From positions 1 to 16,012 of the forward strand of contig JAFUWR010000070.1 of the NCBI GenBank assembly GCA_017471125.1: a stretch of 16,012 nt of DNA, read 5' to 3'. The stretch comes from Clostridia bacterium. Lineage in GTDB: Bacteria; Bacillota; Clostridia; Christensenellales; Aristaeellaceae. The notes below the pieces were generated by a model, which saw only the letters and a list, made by a program, of their open reading frames with translations, did not search any database and was not told where the DNA came from. Positions 1 to 9,392 of the stretch are shown one piece after another (the first letter of the stretch is position 1; each line of letters starts with the position of its first letter). The translations under genes were made by a program, and so were the position numbers.

Positions 1-1032
<1,032 letters not shown>

Positions 1033-1061
1033 CAAGGATCATTTTTGAAGGAGGATACTAT

Positions 1062-2969
1062 ATGAAGAACCGTATCTGGGCGCTTATCGTCGCGGCCGCG
1101 ATGCTGCTCAGCCTGGCCCCCGCCGCGCTGGCGGACGCCGTCACCGGCACCGGCACCGCGCAGGGCTTCGGCGGCGACGTGACCGTCACCGTCACGCTGG
1201 AGGACGGCGTGATCACCAACGTGGAGGCCGTGGGCGACAGCGAGACCGACGGCATCGGCAAGAACATCATCAACGAGTGGCCCCAGGCGTTCGTGGACGC
1301 CAACGGCATCGTGGACACCTATTCCGGCGCGACCTTCGCCATGGTGACCCGCCCCGCCTTCATCGAGGCCACCCAGAAGGCCCTGGAGGCCGCGGGTGTG
1401 AACCCCGACGACTACATGCGCAACTTCGAGGAGGAGGCCGAGGAGGACCTGGCCCTCGAGGCCGACGTGGTCATCGTGGGCGCGGGCGGCGCGGGCATGA
1501 CCGCCGCCATCGTGGCCGCGGACGCGGGCATGGACGTGGTGCTGCTGGAGAGCCAGCCCGCCGTGGGCGGCAACTCCGTCAAGTCCACCGGCGGCATGAA
1601 CGCCGCCAAGACCGCCTACCAGGACAACAACGAGTTCGGCGAGACCGCCGGCGTCGAAAAGACCCTGGCCACTGCCGCCGAGTCCTGGGCCGACAACGAG
1701 ACCGTCACCGCCCTGGCCGCGAAGGTGCAGGAACAGTGGGACGCCTACCAGGCGAACCCCGAGGGCTACTTCGATTCCACCGAGCTGTTCGCCCTGGACA
1801 CCATGATCGGCGGCAAGGGCCTGAACGACATCGACCTGGTGGAGACCCTGGTGAACAATACCGCCGACGCCATCGACTGGCTGGCGACCCAGAACATCAA
1901 CCTGACTGACGTGGCCTCCTTCGGCGGCGCGTCCGTCAAGCGCATCCATCGCCCCCTGAACGACGAGGGCAAGGTGGTCTCCGTGGGCGCGTACACCGTG
2001 CCGCTGCTGGAGGAAGCCGTGAAGGCCCGCGAGAACATCGCGCTGCTGACCGACACCACCGCCACCGAGATCCTGGTGGACCAGGACGGCGCGGCCTGCG
2101 GCGTCGCGGCCACCGGCAAGACCGGCAACGCCGTCACCGTGGCGGCTGACGCCGTGGTGCTGACCACCGGCGGCTTCGGCGCGAACCTGGACATGGTCGT
2201 GCAGTACGCGCCCCAGCTCGAAGGCTTCATGACCACCAACGCCTCCGGCATCCAGGGCCAGGGCATCGCCATGGCCGTGGCGCTGGGCGCCGACACCGTG
2301 GACATGGAGCAGATCCAGATCCATCCCACCGTCCAGGCCGACACCGCCTCCCTCATCACCGAGGGCCTGCGCGGCGACGGCGCGATCCTCGTCAACGCCA
2401 ACGGCGAGCGCTTCATCGACGAGGTCGGCACCCGCGACGTGGTGTCCGCCGCCGAGATCGCCCAGCCCGATTCCTTTAGCTGGCTGATCGTGGACCAGAA
2501 GATGGTGGACGCCTCCTCCGTCATCCAGGGCTACATCAACCGCGGCCTGATGTTCTCCGGCGACACCTACGAGGCCCTGGCCGCCGAGCTGGACATCCCC
2601 GCCGACGCCTTCGCCGCTACGATGGATACCTGGAACGGCTATGTGGCCGAGAAGAGCGACCCCGACTTCGGCCGCACCTCCTTCGCCCAGCCGCTGGACA
2701 CCGCGCCCTTCTACGCCGTGAAGGTCACCGCCGGCATCCACCACACCATGGGCGGTCTGAAGATCGACACCCAGACCCACGTCATCGACACCGATGGCGC
2801 GATCATCCCCGGCCTGTTCGCGGCGGGCGAGGTCACCGGCGGCGTCCACGGCGGCAACCGCCTGGGCGGCAACGCCGTGGCTGACTTCGTCGTGTTCGGC
2901 CGCATCGCCGGCGCCGAGGCCGCAGCCTACGCCGCCGAGCTCGCCGATACCCTGGCCCCCGCGGCCTAA
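1062..2969 (+). CDS. Secreted flavinylated fumarate-reductase-type flavoprotein (FMN-binding domain plus FAD domain)
   Basis: A 635-residue exported flavoprotein of the flavocytochrome c / FrdA family, probably reducing fumarate or a similar unsaturated acid outside the membrane. The ATG at 1062 follows AAGGAGGA by a short spacer. Residues 1-25 form a Sec signal peptide ending ALA-DA, with no lipobox cysteine. An FMN-binding domain (about 28-110) carries D85-T-Y-S-G-A-T91, the motif on which the flavin transferase ApbE/Ftp attaches FMN to Thr. An FAD domain starts at 134 with GAGGAG (140-145). Catalytic-site residues recalled from Shewanella flavocytochrome c3 (H365, T377, E378, R381, R402, H504, R544) line up at identical spacing as H421, T433, E434, R437, R458, H560 and R600. 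No haem-binding CxxCH is present, so electrons must come from a flavin or quinone partner elsewhere. Urocanate or acrylate-type substrates remain possible, though the T-E-x-x-R set favours a dicarboxylate. Confidence 0.9.
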   Translation: MKNRIWALIVAAAMLLSLAPAALADAVTGTGTAQGFGGDVTVTVTLEDGVITNVEAVGDSETDGIGKNIINEWPQAFVDANGIVDTYSGATFAMVTRPAFIEATQKALEAAGVNPDDYMRNFEEEAEEDLALEADVVIVGAGGAGMTAAIVAADAGMDVVLLESQPAVGGNSVKSTGGMNAAKTAYQDNNEFGETAGVEKTLATAAESWADNETVTALAAKVQEQWDAYQANPEGYFDSTELFALDTMIGGKGLNDIDLVETLVNNTADAIDWLATQNINLTDVASFGGASVKRIHRPLNDEGKVVSVGAYTVPLLEEAVKARENIALLTDTTATEILVDQDGAACGVAATGKTGNAVTVAADAVVLTTGGFGANLDMVVQYAPQLEGFMTTNASGIQGQGIAMAVALGADTVDMEQIQIHPTVQADTASLITEGLRGDGAILVNANGERFIDEVGTRDVVSAAEIAQPDSFSWLIVDQKMVDASSVIQGYINRGLMFSGDTYEALAAELDIPADAFAATMDTWNGYVAEKSDPDFGRTSFAQPLDTAPFYAVKVTAGIHHTMGGLKIDTQTHVIDTDGAIIPGLFAAGEVTGGVHGGNRLGGNAVADFVVFGRIAGAEAAAYAAELADTLAPAA

Positions 2970-2978
2970 CGCGCCGCA

Positions 2979-3006
2979 AAAAAACCGCCCGCGAGGGCGG
3001 TTTTTT
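2979..3006 (+). terminator. Rho-independent terminator after the flavoprotein gene
   Basis: CCGCCC, loop GCGA, GGGCGG, flanked by A6 on the left and T6 on the right, 10 bases after the TAA stop. The A/T flanks extend the stem, so it could also stop transcripts arriving on the minus strand. Confidence 0.93.
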
Positions 3007-3012
3007 GTTGGA

Positions 3013-3100
3013 GGCAGTAGGGAGTAGGGGGACACGTTGAGGCGCTATGCCTTCCCCTTCAGGGGAAGGTGGCCGAGCGTAGCGAGGTCGGATGAGGTCG
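3013..3100 (+). repeat. Repeat cluster 1a: short 7-base tandem array plus type-alpha palindromic unit
   Basis: Two degenerate GGGAGTA heptads (3013-3026) lead into a unit at 3050-3100: CCTTCCCC, four-base loop, GGGGAAGG, a second small stem, then GGATGAGGTCG. The same unit order recurs at 8065-8108 and 12337-12390 (+) and, inverted, at 15865-15916. Found directly by comparing the window with itself. No coding potential is credible. Confidence 0.85.
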
Positions 3101-3106
3101 TCCCCC

Positions 3107-3182
3107 GTAGGGGCGCTGCCCCCAGCGCCCGCCAGGCTCCCCTGCGCAGGGGGAGCTGTCAGCGAAGCTGACTGAGGGGGCG
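3107..3182 (+). repeat. Repeat cluster 1b: type-beta palindromic unit (76 bases)
   Basis: Three hairpins in a row: GGGCGCTG/CAGCGCCC, CTCCCC/GGGGAG and GTCAGC-GAA-GCTGAC. A same-length copy lies at 15757-15832, differing at about six positions that fall mainly in the loops, with the stems kept. This looks like a dispersed structured repeat of the kind seen between genes in Oscillospiraceae-like genomes (recalled, not searched). Confidence 0.85.
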
Positions 3183-3214
3183 GCGTTGCGCCGCCAGCCT
3201 GTGCGTATATTGCC

Positions 3215-3283
3215 ATGTTTGCGGTCAACTATCCTCCGGGGGCACAAGGCCACCTTTAGTAAAGGTTGCCTTTTTCCCCCGTA
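3215..3283. repeat. 69-base hairpin repeat, copy 1
   Basis: Matches 7952-8020 at 68 of 69 positions, then similarity continues with small indels for about 25 bases. It folds into one long hairpin at 3237-3281: outer stem CGGGGG/CCCCCG, then a 12-pair stem with one mismatch closed by AGT. In both copies a type-alpha unit follows within about 60 bases (here a variant at 3343-3390). The flanking indels break any shared reading frame, so I treat it as non-coding. Confidence 0.85.
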
Positions 3284-3342
3284 CCCCCTTTTGTCATCCA
3301 AACTTACCTTAGTACGAATACGTGCCTTTGCTCGTCTCCCTT

Positions 3343-3390
3343 GCCTCCCCTCTCAGGGGAGGTGGCAGCCGCAGGCTGACGGAGAGGTCG
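3343..3390 (+). repeat. Variant type-alpha palindromic unit
   Basis: CCTCCCC, loop TCTC-A, GGGGAGG then GTGGCAGCC-GCA-GGCTGAC and GAGAGGTCG: the same two-stem plan as the type-alpha units but with changed stem sequence. Together with the neighbouring repeats it fills most of the 521-base gap 2970-3490, in which I see no gene. Confidence 0.7.
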
Positions 3391-3431
3391 TTACCAGAAT
3401 AAAACATAACAGGTTCAAAGACTGTAAGACA

Positions 3432-3470
3432 ATTCCCCCTCCCGCCGTCTTGGACGGCGGGAGGGGGAAT
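3432..3470 (-). terminator. Strong 18-pair hairpin ending the ABC operon
   Basis: A perfect 18-base inverted repeat (3432-3449 with 3453-3470) with a 3-base loop, 20 bases past the permease stop. On the minus strand it is followed by TTGTCTT rather than a clean U run, so it may act as a weak terminator or as a 3' end stabilising hairpin after exonuclease trimming. Confidence 0.7.
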
Positions 3471-3490
3471 GCATATCAGCTTGGTTGGAT

Positions 3491-4443
3491 TTAGCCGGCC
3501 TTCTTGCGGCTGCGCAGGAAGTCGGTGTACACGGCCAAGAGGATGACCGCGCCCTTGATGATGTACTGCCAGTCGGAGTTGACGCCCAGCAGGTTCAGGC
3601 CGTTGTTCAGTATGCCGATGATCAGCACGCCGATCAGGGTGCCGCCCAGCTTACCGGAGCCGCCGGACATGGAGGTGCCGCCGACGACGACGGCCGCGAT
3701 GGCGTCCATCTCCGCGCCGTCGCCGGAGGTGCAGGTGCCGGCATAGAGGCGGGAGGCGATGGTGATGCCCGCGAGGCCGGCCATCAGGCCGCTGAAGGAG
3801 AACACCACGAACTTGACCTTGGCGGTGGAGATACCGGAGAACTTGGCGGCGGTGTCGTTGCCGCCCACGGCGTAGATGTGCCGCCCGATGCGCGTTCGGT
3901 TCAGGAACAGCACCGACACCACGAACACCACGAACATGGTGATGACCGGGGTGGGCACGCCCGCCACGTTGCCCGCGCCCAGGAACTTCCAGGCGTCGGT
4001 CATGCAGCGGATGGGCTTGCCGCCGGAGTACACGTAGGCGATGCCCTTGGCGATGTTCATGGAGGCCAGGGTGACGATGAAGGGCGGGATCTGGGTCTTG
4101 GCGATGACCAGGCCGTTCAGCAGGCCGAACACCACGCCGGACAGGATGGCGATGAGGATGCCCACGATCTCGGGCATGCCGTGCCACACCACCGCCGCCG
4201 CGCCCAGCACGCCGGACATGGCGATGATGGAGCCGACGGACAGGTCGATGCCGCCCAGTATGATGACCATGGTCATACCGCAGGCCAGCATCAGGTTGGT
4301 GGAGGACTGGCGCAGCACGTTGAAGATGTTGTTCTTGGTCAGGAACGTGCTATGGGTCCTGGGGAAGATGTACAAAAACAGGATCATGATCGCCAGCGCG
4401 AGGATGATGCCCAGGTTGTCCTTGAAATACCGTTTGATGCTCG

Positions 4444-4447
<4 letters not shown>
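3491..4447 (-). CDS. RbsC-type ABC transporter permease
   Basis: A 318-residue inner-membrane permease of the BPD_transp_2 (RbsC/XylH/AraH) family, forming the channel of a sugar-type importer. The N-terminus is cytoplasmic and basic, followed by a long hydrophobic segment (about 12-30) and some eight further membrane segments. Family marks are GGIDLSVGS (about 65-73) and the loop GGTSMSGGSGKLGGT, the region that contacts the ATPase. ATG at 4445-4447 overlaps the TGA of the ATPase gene in an ATGA arrangement, so translation is coupled. Length is normal for the family. The substrate cannot be told from the permease. Confidence 0.95.
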
Positions 4448-5961
<1,514 letters not shown>

Positions 5962-5986
5962 TGACTCTCACCACCAATTACGTAAT

Positions 5987-6052
5987 GGGAATGGGGAATT
6001 GGGAATGGGGAATGAATGGCCGAAAAACGATTTCAATCCCCATTCCCAATTC
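5987..6052. repeat. Inverted pair of period-7 tandem arrays inside the ABC operon
   Basis: Four heptads GGGAATG/GGGAATT run from 5987 to 6014, and their inverse (ATTCCCC, ATTCCCA, ATTCTCA) from about 6035 to 6060. Sixteen bases at 5996-6011 are perfectly complementary to 6037-6052, giving a hairpin with a 25-base loop between the binding-protein gene and the ATPase gene. Could lower expression of the downstream genes or be an inserted dispersed repeat. Confidence 0.85.
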
Positions 6053-6065
6053 TCAATTCTGAAAG

Positions 6066-6096
6066 AGGGCTTTGCCCTCGGTGAGAACAAAGCCCT
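6066..6096 (-). promoter_or_regulatory. Intercistronic hairpin after the binding-protein gene
   Basis: AGGGCTTTG at 6066-6074 is complementary to CAAAGCCCT at 6088-6096 (9 pairs, 13-base loop), about 46 bases past the binding-protein stop. No long U run follows on the minus strand. Such a hairpin would fit an attenuator or mRNA-stabilising element that keeps binding protein in excess over the ATPase and permease, a common design in ABC operons. Function is inferred. Confidence 0.55.
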
Positions 6097-6141
6097 GGTT
6101 CCAACACTGACTCTGTTGAGCAGCGCGCGTCGGCCTACGGC

Positions 6142-7050
6142 TTATTGCCAGCCGCCGTTGTTGTACTCTTCGATGTTGTCAGAGTTGATCATGAAGGTCT
6201 CGATGGGATAGCGGGACTCGACTTCCTCGCCAGCCTTCCACTGATAGTACAGCTCGGCGATGGTCTTGCCGATGGTCATGGGGGACTGGGCGCCGGTGCC
6301 GGTGACCTTGCCCTCCGCGATCAGGGCCTTGATGTCGGGGGAGCCGTCAACGCCGTAGATCAGGGCGCTGGACTGAGCGGCCTCGGCGGCAGCCTGGGCG
6401 CCCAGGGCGGTGGGATCGTTGCCGCCGAAGATGGCGACGGCGTCGGGATGGGCGGTCAGGGCGTCGGTGCCGTTCAGGTTGCCCTGCTCCTGGTTGCCCA
6501 TGCAGTCGATCTGGGAAACGACCTCAAAGCCGTGACCCTCGATGGCGGCCAGGAAGCCGTCGGTGCGGTCCACGACGGACTGCATGGTGGGAGAATCCAG
6601 CACGATGATGGGGCCGCCGTCCGGGCACTTCTCGACCAGGTCGAGGCCGCAGACGTAGCCGGCGTTGTAGTTATCGGAACCCGCGTAGGTGACCAGCTTG
6701 TCCATGTCGGTCACTTCGGTGTCGAAGCCGAACATCGGGATGCCGGCAGCCTGCAGGGCGTCCAGCGCGGGGGTGATGCCGTCACGGTCAACGGGGTTGA
6801 TGAACATGGCGACGATGCCCTGGTTGATCAGGTCCTCGACCAGGTTCAGCTGCTTCTCGTTGCTGTTCTGGGGATCCAGGGAGATCAGCTCGTCGCCGTT
6901 GGCCTCGACGACCTCGCGGATGGAGCCCTCCAGCGCGACGAAGAAGGGGTTGGTGCCGTCCATGCAGGTATAGCCGATCTTCTCGGCCATAGCCGCGGTG
7001 CAGCCGAGCACCATTGCCAGCGCCAGTACGAGTACGAGAACTTTCTTCAT
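6142..7050 (-). CDS. RbsB-like sugar ABC transporter substrate-binding protein
   Basis: A 302-residue exported binding protein (Peripla_BP_4 family) that captures the ligand for the importer. The ATG at 7050 has AAGGAGG nine bases upstream. The signal peptide (1-22) contains V14-L-G-C17, an imperfect lipobox, and also an AMA site at 20-22, so lipoprotein anchoring is likely but not certain. Compared with E. coli RbsB (recalled), ligand-pocket blocks are kept as NPFF (34-37), NPVD (85-88), ND (211-212), GVDGSPD (233-239) and Gln 255, but the RbsB Asp-Arg pair (LDRQ) is FDTE here (109-112), so the Arg that contacts ribose is missing. The ligand is therefore probably not simple ribose. First gene of the operon. 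Confidence 0.92.
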   Translation of the reverse strand: MKKVLVLVLALAMVLGCTAAMAEKIGYTCMDGTNPFFVALEGSIREVVEANGDELISLDPQNSNEKQLNLVEDLINQGIVAMFINPVDRDGITPALDALQAAGIPMFGFDTEVTDMDKLVTYAGSDNYNAGYVCGLDLVEKCPDGGPIIVLDSPTMQSVVDRTDGFLAAIEGHGFEVVSQIDCMGNQEQGNLNGTDALTAHPDAVAIFGGNDPTALGAQAAAEAAQSSALIYGVDGSPDIKALIAEGKVTGTGAQSPMTIGKTIAELYYQWKAGEEVESRYPIETFMINSDNIEEYNNGGWQ

Positions 7051-7105
7051 GGGTCAGTTCCTCCTTTTTATTTCCAACAGGCAGAGGCGCCTGTCAGTGA
7101 TCCTT

Positions 7106-7146
7106 AATAAGTGTGTCCGAAAGGTTATCTTCTCAACATACTTATT
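7106..7146. promoter_or_regulatory. Inverted repeat over the start site of the ABC operon, possible operator
   Basis: AATAAGTGTG (7106-7115) and CATACTTATT (7137-7146) are complementary at 9 of 10 positions and are AT-rich in a GC-rich setting. The right arm overlaps the -10 box and the expected start site, which suits a repressor operator better than an RNA hairpin. A second small palindrome ACAGGC/GCCTGT lies in the leader at 7077-7094. No regulator gene is adjacent. Confidence 0.4.
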
Positions 7147-7172
7147 ATAGATTCATCCGCGGGATTTGTCAA
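7144..7172 (-). promoter_or_regulatory. Consensus sigma-A promoter of the ABC operon
   Basis: TTGACA (7167-7172), 17-base spacer, TATAAT (7144-7149), read on the minus strand: a perfect match to consensus. The expected start near 7137 leaves a leader of about 87 bases before the binding-protein ATG. Confidence 0.92.
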
Positions 7173-7205
7173 TACGAATTTTCAGATGGGGACAAAAATC
7201 CTCAC

Positions 7206-7234
7206 TTGAAATCCCGCCGTATATGGATTATAAT
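7206..7234 (+). promoter_or_regulatory. Consensus sigma-A promoter of the membrane-protein gene
   Basis: TTGAAA (7206-7211), 17-base spacer, TATAAT (7229-7234). It lies back to back with the ABC promoter, the two -35 boxes being 33 bases apart. It also fixes the start of the next gene at 7268, since an in-frame ATG farther upstream (7166) would lie before the promoter. Confidence 0.9.
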
Positions 7235-7267
7235 AGTAGCATCATCCGCCTGAAAGGATCGTGCCCT

Positions 7268-7843
7268 ATGAAGAGATTTCGCCCCTACTGCTCCGGGTAC
7301 ATCGTGCTCTACGTGCTGATCGCGCTGAGCATCGCCGATGCCTGCTATACCCTCTACGGCCAGGTCACCGGCAACCTCAACGAGTACATCCAGAGCTTCT
7401 CCTTCTTCTCCTACCTGATCTGCCTGATGGGCATCGCCTACGGCTCGATCTACGCCCGCGCCCAGGTCGCCATCGACGAGAAGAACCTCCGCCTGGCCTG
7501 GCCGGCCTACGTCCAGCCCGCCGAGGGCGCGAAGCGCGCCATGATCCTCTTCCGGCAGGGCTCCACCGACATGAAGCTCATCGACAAGACCTTCGCCCTC
7601 GATAAGATCGAGCGCTACGGCTACGTGGACGACCTGGGCTTCTCACGGGTGGACAAGTCCAACGCCGACGAGAAGTCCCCGCTGTTCAAGGTCAAGGAGG
7701 TCTGCTTCCTCACCACCGACAACAAGCGTTACCACATGAACGCCGGCATCTACAATAAAAAGCAGCTCAAGGAGATGTTCACCCTCATCCGCGACCGCTC
7801 CGGCGTCGCCCCCGAGGGGAGCCTGGCCGAGGTGCTGGAATAA
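7268..7843 (+). CDS. Two-pass membrane protein of unknown function with a C-terminal soluble domain
   Basis: I do not recognise this 191-residue protein. It begins MKRFRPYCSG, with AAAGGA upstream of the ATG and a consensus promoter 34 bases away. Two hydrophobic segments (about 10-30 and 44-62) are separated by a short polar loop (GQVTGNLNEYIQ), so both ends should be cytoplasmic given the basic N-terminus. Residues 65-180 are soluble, with alternating strand-like stretches (LFRQGSTDMKLIDKTFALD, VKEVCFLTTDNKRYHM) and a closing amphipathic helix (KKQLKEMFTLIRDR). This pattern recalls membrane-anchored PH-like domains, but that is only an impression. Transcribed alone: its own promoter and its own terminator. 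Confidence 0.85.
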   Translation: MKRFRPYCSGYIVLYVLIALSIADACYTLYGQVTGNLNEYIQSFSFFSYLICLMGIAYGSIYARAQVAIDEKNLRLAWPAYVQPAEGAKRAMILFRQGSTDMKLIDKTFALDKIERYGYVDDLGFSRVDKSNADEKSPLFKVKEVCFLTTDNKRYHMNAGIYNKKQLKEMFTLIRDRSGVAPEGSLAEVLE

Positions 7844-7859
7844 TTGCAAATGTAAACAC

Positions 7860-7894
7860 GAAAGACCGCCCTGCGCATCGCATGGCGGTCTTTC
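7860..7894 (+). terminator. Terminator of the two-pass membrane protein gene
   Basis: GAAAGACCGCC (7860-7870) pairs with GGCGGTCTTTC (7884-7894); the intervening bases add a small inner stem TGCG/CGCA. It lies 17 bases after the stop. The A-rich and T-rich ends allow it to work in both directions. Confidence 0.85.
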
Positions 7895-7951
7895 ATATTC
7901 CCATTTGAAGAAGGTGGGATGGGGTCGGCATCTGCTTGATCGTTCATCACT

Positions 7952-8020
7952 ATGTTTGCGGTCAACCATCCTCCGGGGGCACAAGGCCACCTTTAGTAAA
8001 GGTTGCCTTTTTCCCCCGTA
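7952..8020. repeat. 69-base hairpin repeat, copy 2
   Basis: Differs from 3215-3283 by a single base. The hairpin core is 7974-8018. A type-alpha unit follows at 8065, as in copy 1. It belongs to the gene-free stretch 7844-8210, between two converging transcripts. Confidence 0.85.
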
Positions 8021-8064
8021 ACCCCCTTTTTCTATCCAAACATACCTTGGCGCGTCAGCCAAAA

Positions 8065-8138
8065 GCCTTCCCCTTTGGGGAAGGTGGCGCGAAGCGCCGG
8101 ATGAGGTCCCCGGGCGGGCGCCGCAACGGCGCCCCTAC
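8065..8138 (+). repeat. Type-alpha unit joined to a GGGCGCC hairpin
   Basis: CCTTCCCC/GGGGAAGG then GGCGC-GAA-GCGCC and GGATGAGGTC, running into a strong palindrome GGGCGCCGCAACGGCGCCC. Bases 8098-8138 are an exact 41-base match, in inverse orientation, to 15835-15875. Confidence 0.88.
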
Positions 8139-8148
8139 GGGTATTCCT

Positions 8149-8205
8149 GTTCCCTGTTGCCTGTTCCCTGTTCCCTCCGGGCGCTGGGGGCAGCGCCCCC
8201 GTGCC
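8149..8205. repeat. Period-7 tandem array followed by an inverted type-beta fragment
   Basis: Four heptads GTTCCCT, GTTGCCT, GTTCCCT, GTTCCCT at 8149-8176, then the first hairpin of the type-beta unit in inverse orientation (GGGCGCTG at 8179-8186, CAGCGCCC at 8191-8198). The hairpin sits just past the anti-sigma stop and may also mark the 3' end of that minus-strand transcript; no U run follows. Confidence 0.8.
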
Positions 8206-8210
8206 GCCCC

Positions 8211-9392
8211 CTACCCCACGGGCTCAAGCGTCACGGGGCAGCCGGGCAGGACGTGGGCGTCGGCGTCCCAGTCGCCCTCGCCCTCGAGGAACACGGTGAA
8301 GGTGATTTCGTCGGGCAGGTAGCCCACGCCATCGTACTCCGTCTCGAGCACGCCCTCGCCCTCCAGCCCGCCGGAGAAGCGGTAGTCCATCCCCCTGGGG
8401 TCGGACAGGCCGAATACGTACCAGGTGTCGTCGGCCTCGGCCACCTCGGGCCAAAGGGTCTTGGGCGTGGGGAACGCGCCGTCGCCGGCCTCAATGCGCA
8501 GGTCCGCGTGCACGGCGGACACCTGGGCCTCGGCGTGCACCTTCGCGCCGTTGAGCGTGCCCTCCCAGGCATAGGTCCGGGTCTCGGCTTCAGCGCGCCT
8601 GACCGTGGCGGTGAGCTGGCCCACCGGCTGCTGCCCGTGGCTCTCGTACCACCGGCTGCCGTCGAACCAGAACCGCGAGGTGAACAGCGCCAGGTCCATA
8701 TGAAGCGTCAGGCTCTCCCGGTCCCGGATGGCGTCGGGCAGCGGCGTCGCGAATTCCACGATGCAGTTGGCAGTGTCGTCCGCGTCGTCGGCGATGGCGG
8801 AGACATAGGGGGGCAATTCCACGCCGTCGACGGTGAAGCCGCGGTCGGGGGCGTCCAGCGTGTATTCCGCCATACCATAGGGCTCGCCCCTTTCGACGGC
8901 CCGGCGCAGATCGTCGTATGCGGGCGGCATGTCGGCCAGCCGGAGGGCGATGTCCTTCGAGGGCCGCATGGCCTGAAGCTCCGCGTCCGTGGGCACAAAG
9001 GGGTCGAGGCGGTGTGGGTTCCGGACGGCAAAGGCCACGATCAGGCTCTGGCCGTCGTAATAGGCGCTGTCGATCCTGACCTCGCTGTCGCCCAGCGCCT
9101 CGGTGGTGATCCTGAGGGAAGCCTGGTCGCTCTTGGCGGCCTCCGGCGCGACCATGCGCAGCCGCTGGTCGTGCTCCCCGAACCAATCGAACAGATTGAA
9201 GCCCATGGCGAGCGCCGCGCCGGTCAGCGCCAGGACGGCGACGGCCGCGGCCAGCAGGGTAAAGGTCAGCTTTCGCTTCATGACGGGTGTCTCCTCCTTT
9301 GCTCTGACGCTTCGGAGGGCGGCGTCCACGGCGCGGTCGAAGCCCTCGTCGGGCGCGCCCAGCGCTTCGATGAGATCTTCCCTGCGGATCAT
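8211..9392 (-). CDS. Anti-sigma-factor-like single-pass membrane protein (DUF4179-type)
   Basis: A 393-residue protein encoded directly after the sigma factor; probably holds the sigma factor at the membrane until an envelope signal releases it. Its ATG (9390-9392) overlaps the sigma stop in an ATGA, so the two are translationally coupled. A short cytoplasmic helix (about 1-37, MIRREDLIEALG) precedes one membrane segment (about 41-60). The rest, about 330 residues, is an extracytoplasmic sensor-like part. This arrangement fits the DUF4179 anti-sigma group of Clostridia; no zinc-binding anti-sigma motif is present. A second in-frame ATG at residue 38 (9279-9281) has an excellent ribosome site (AAAGGAGGAG) inside the coding sequence and would give a form lacking the cytoplasmic helix. 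Function is inferred from position and topology. Confidence 0.82.
   Translation of the reverse strand: MIRREDLIEALGAPDEGFDRAVDAALRSVRAKEETPVMKRKLTFTLLAAAVAVLALTGAALAMGFNLFDWFGEHDQRLRMVAPEAAKSDQASLRITTEALGDSEVRIDSAYYDGQSLIVAFAVRNPHRLDPFVPTDAELQAMRPSKDIALRLADMPPAYDDLRRAVERGEPYGMAEYTLDAPDRGFTVDGVELPPYVSAIADDADDTANCIVEFATPLPDAIRDRESLTLHMDLALFTSRFWFDGSRWYESHGQQPVGQLTATVRRAEAETRTYAWEGTLNGAKVHAEAQVSAVHADLRIEAGDGAFPTPKTLWPEVAEADDTWYVFGLSDPRGMDYRFSGGLEGEGVLETEYDGVGYLPDEITFTVFLEGEGDWDADAHVLPGCPVTLEPVG

Noticed and set aside
3059..3301. Small minus-strand peptide across the 69-base repeat, with a similar one at 7643-8062
   Set aside because: The shared peptide block comes from a dispersed hairpin repeat; flanking indels shift the frame and no ribosome site is convincing.
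5987..6060. Possible CRISPR-like array
   Set aside because: Units are seven bases with no spacers; these are simple tandem repeats.
7166..7267. Upstream in-frame start for the two-pass membrane protein
   Set aside because: It would lie before the -35 box of the consensus promoter at 7206-7234, so the transcript cannot contain it.
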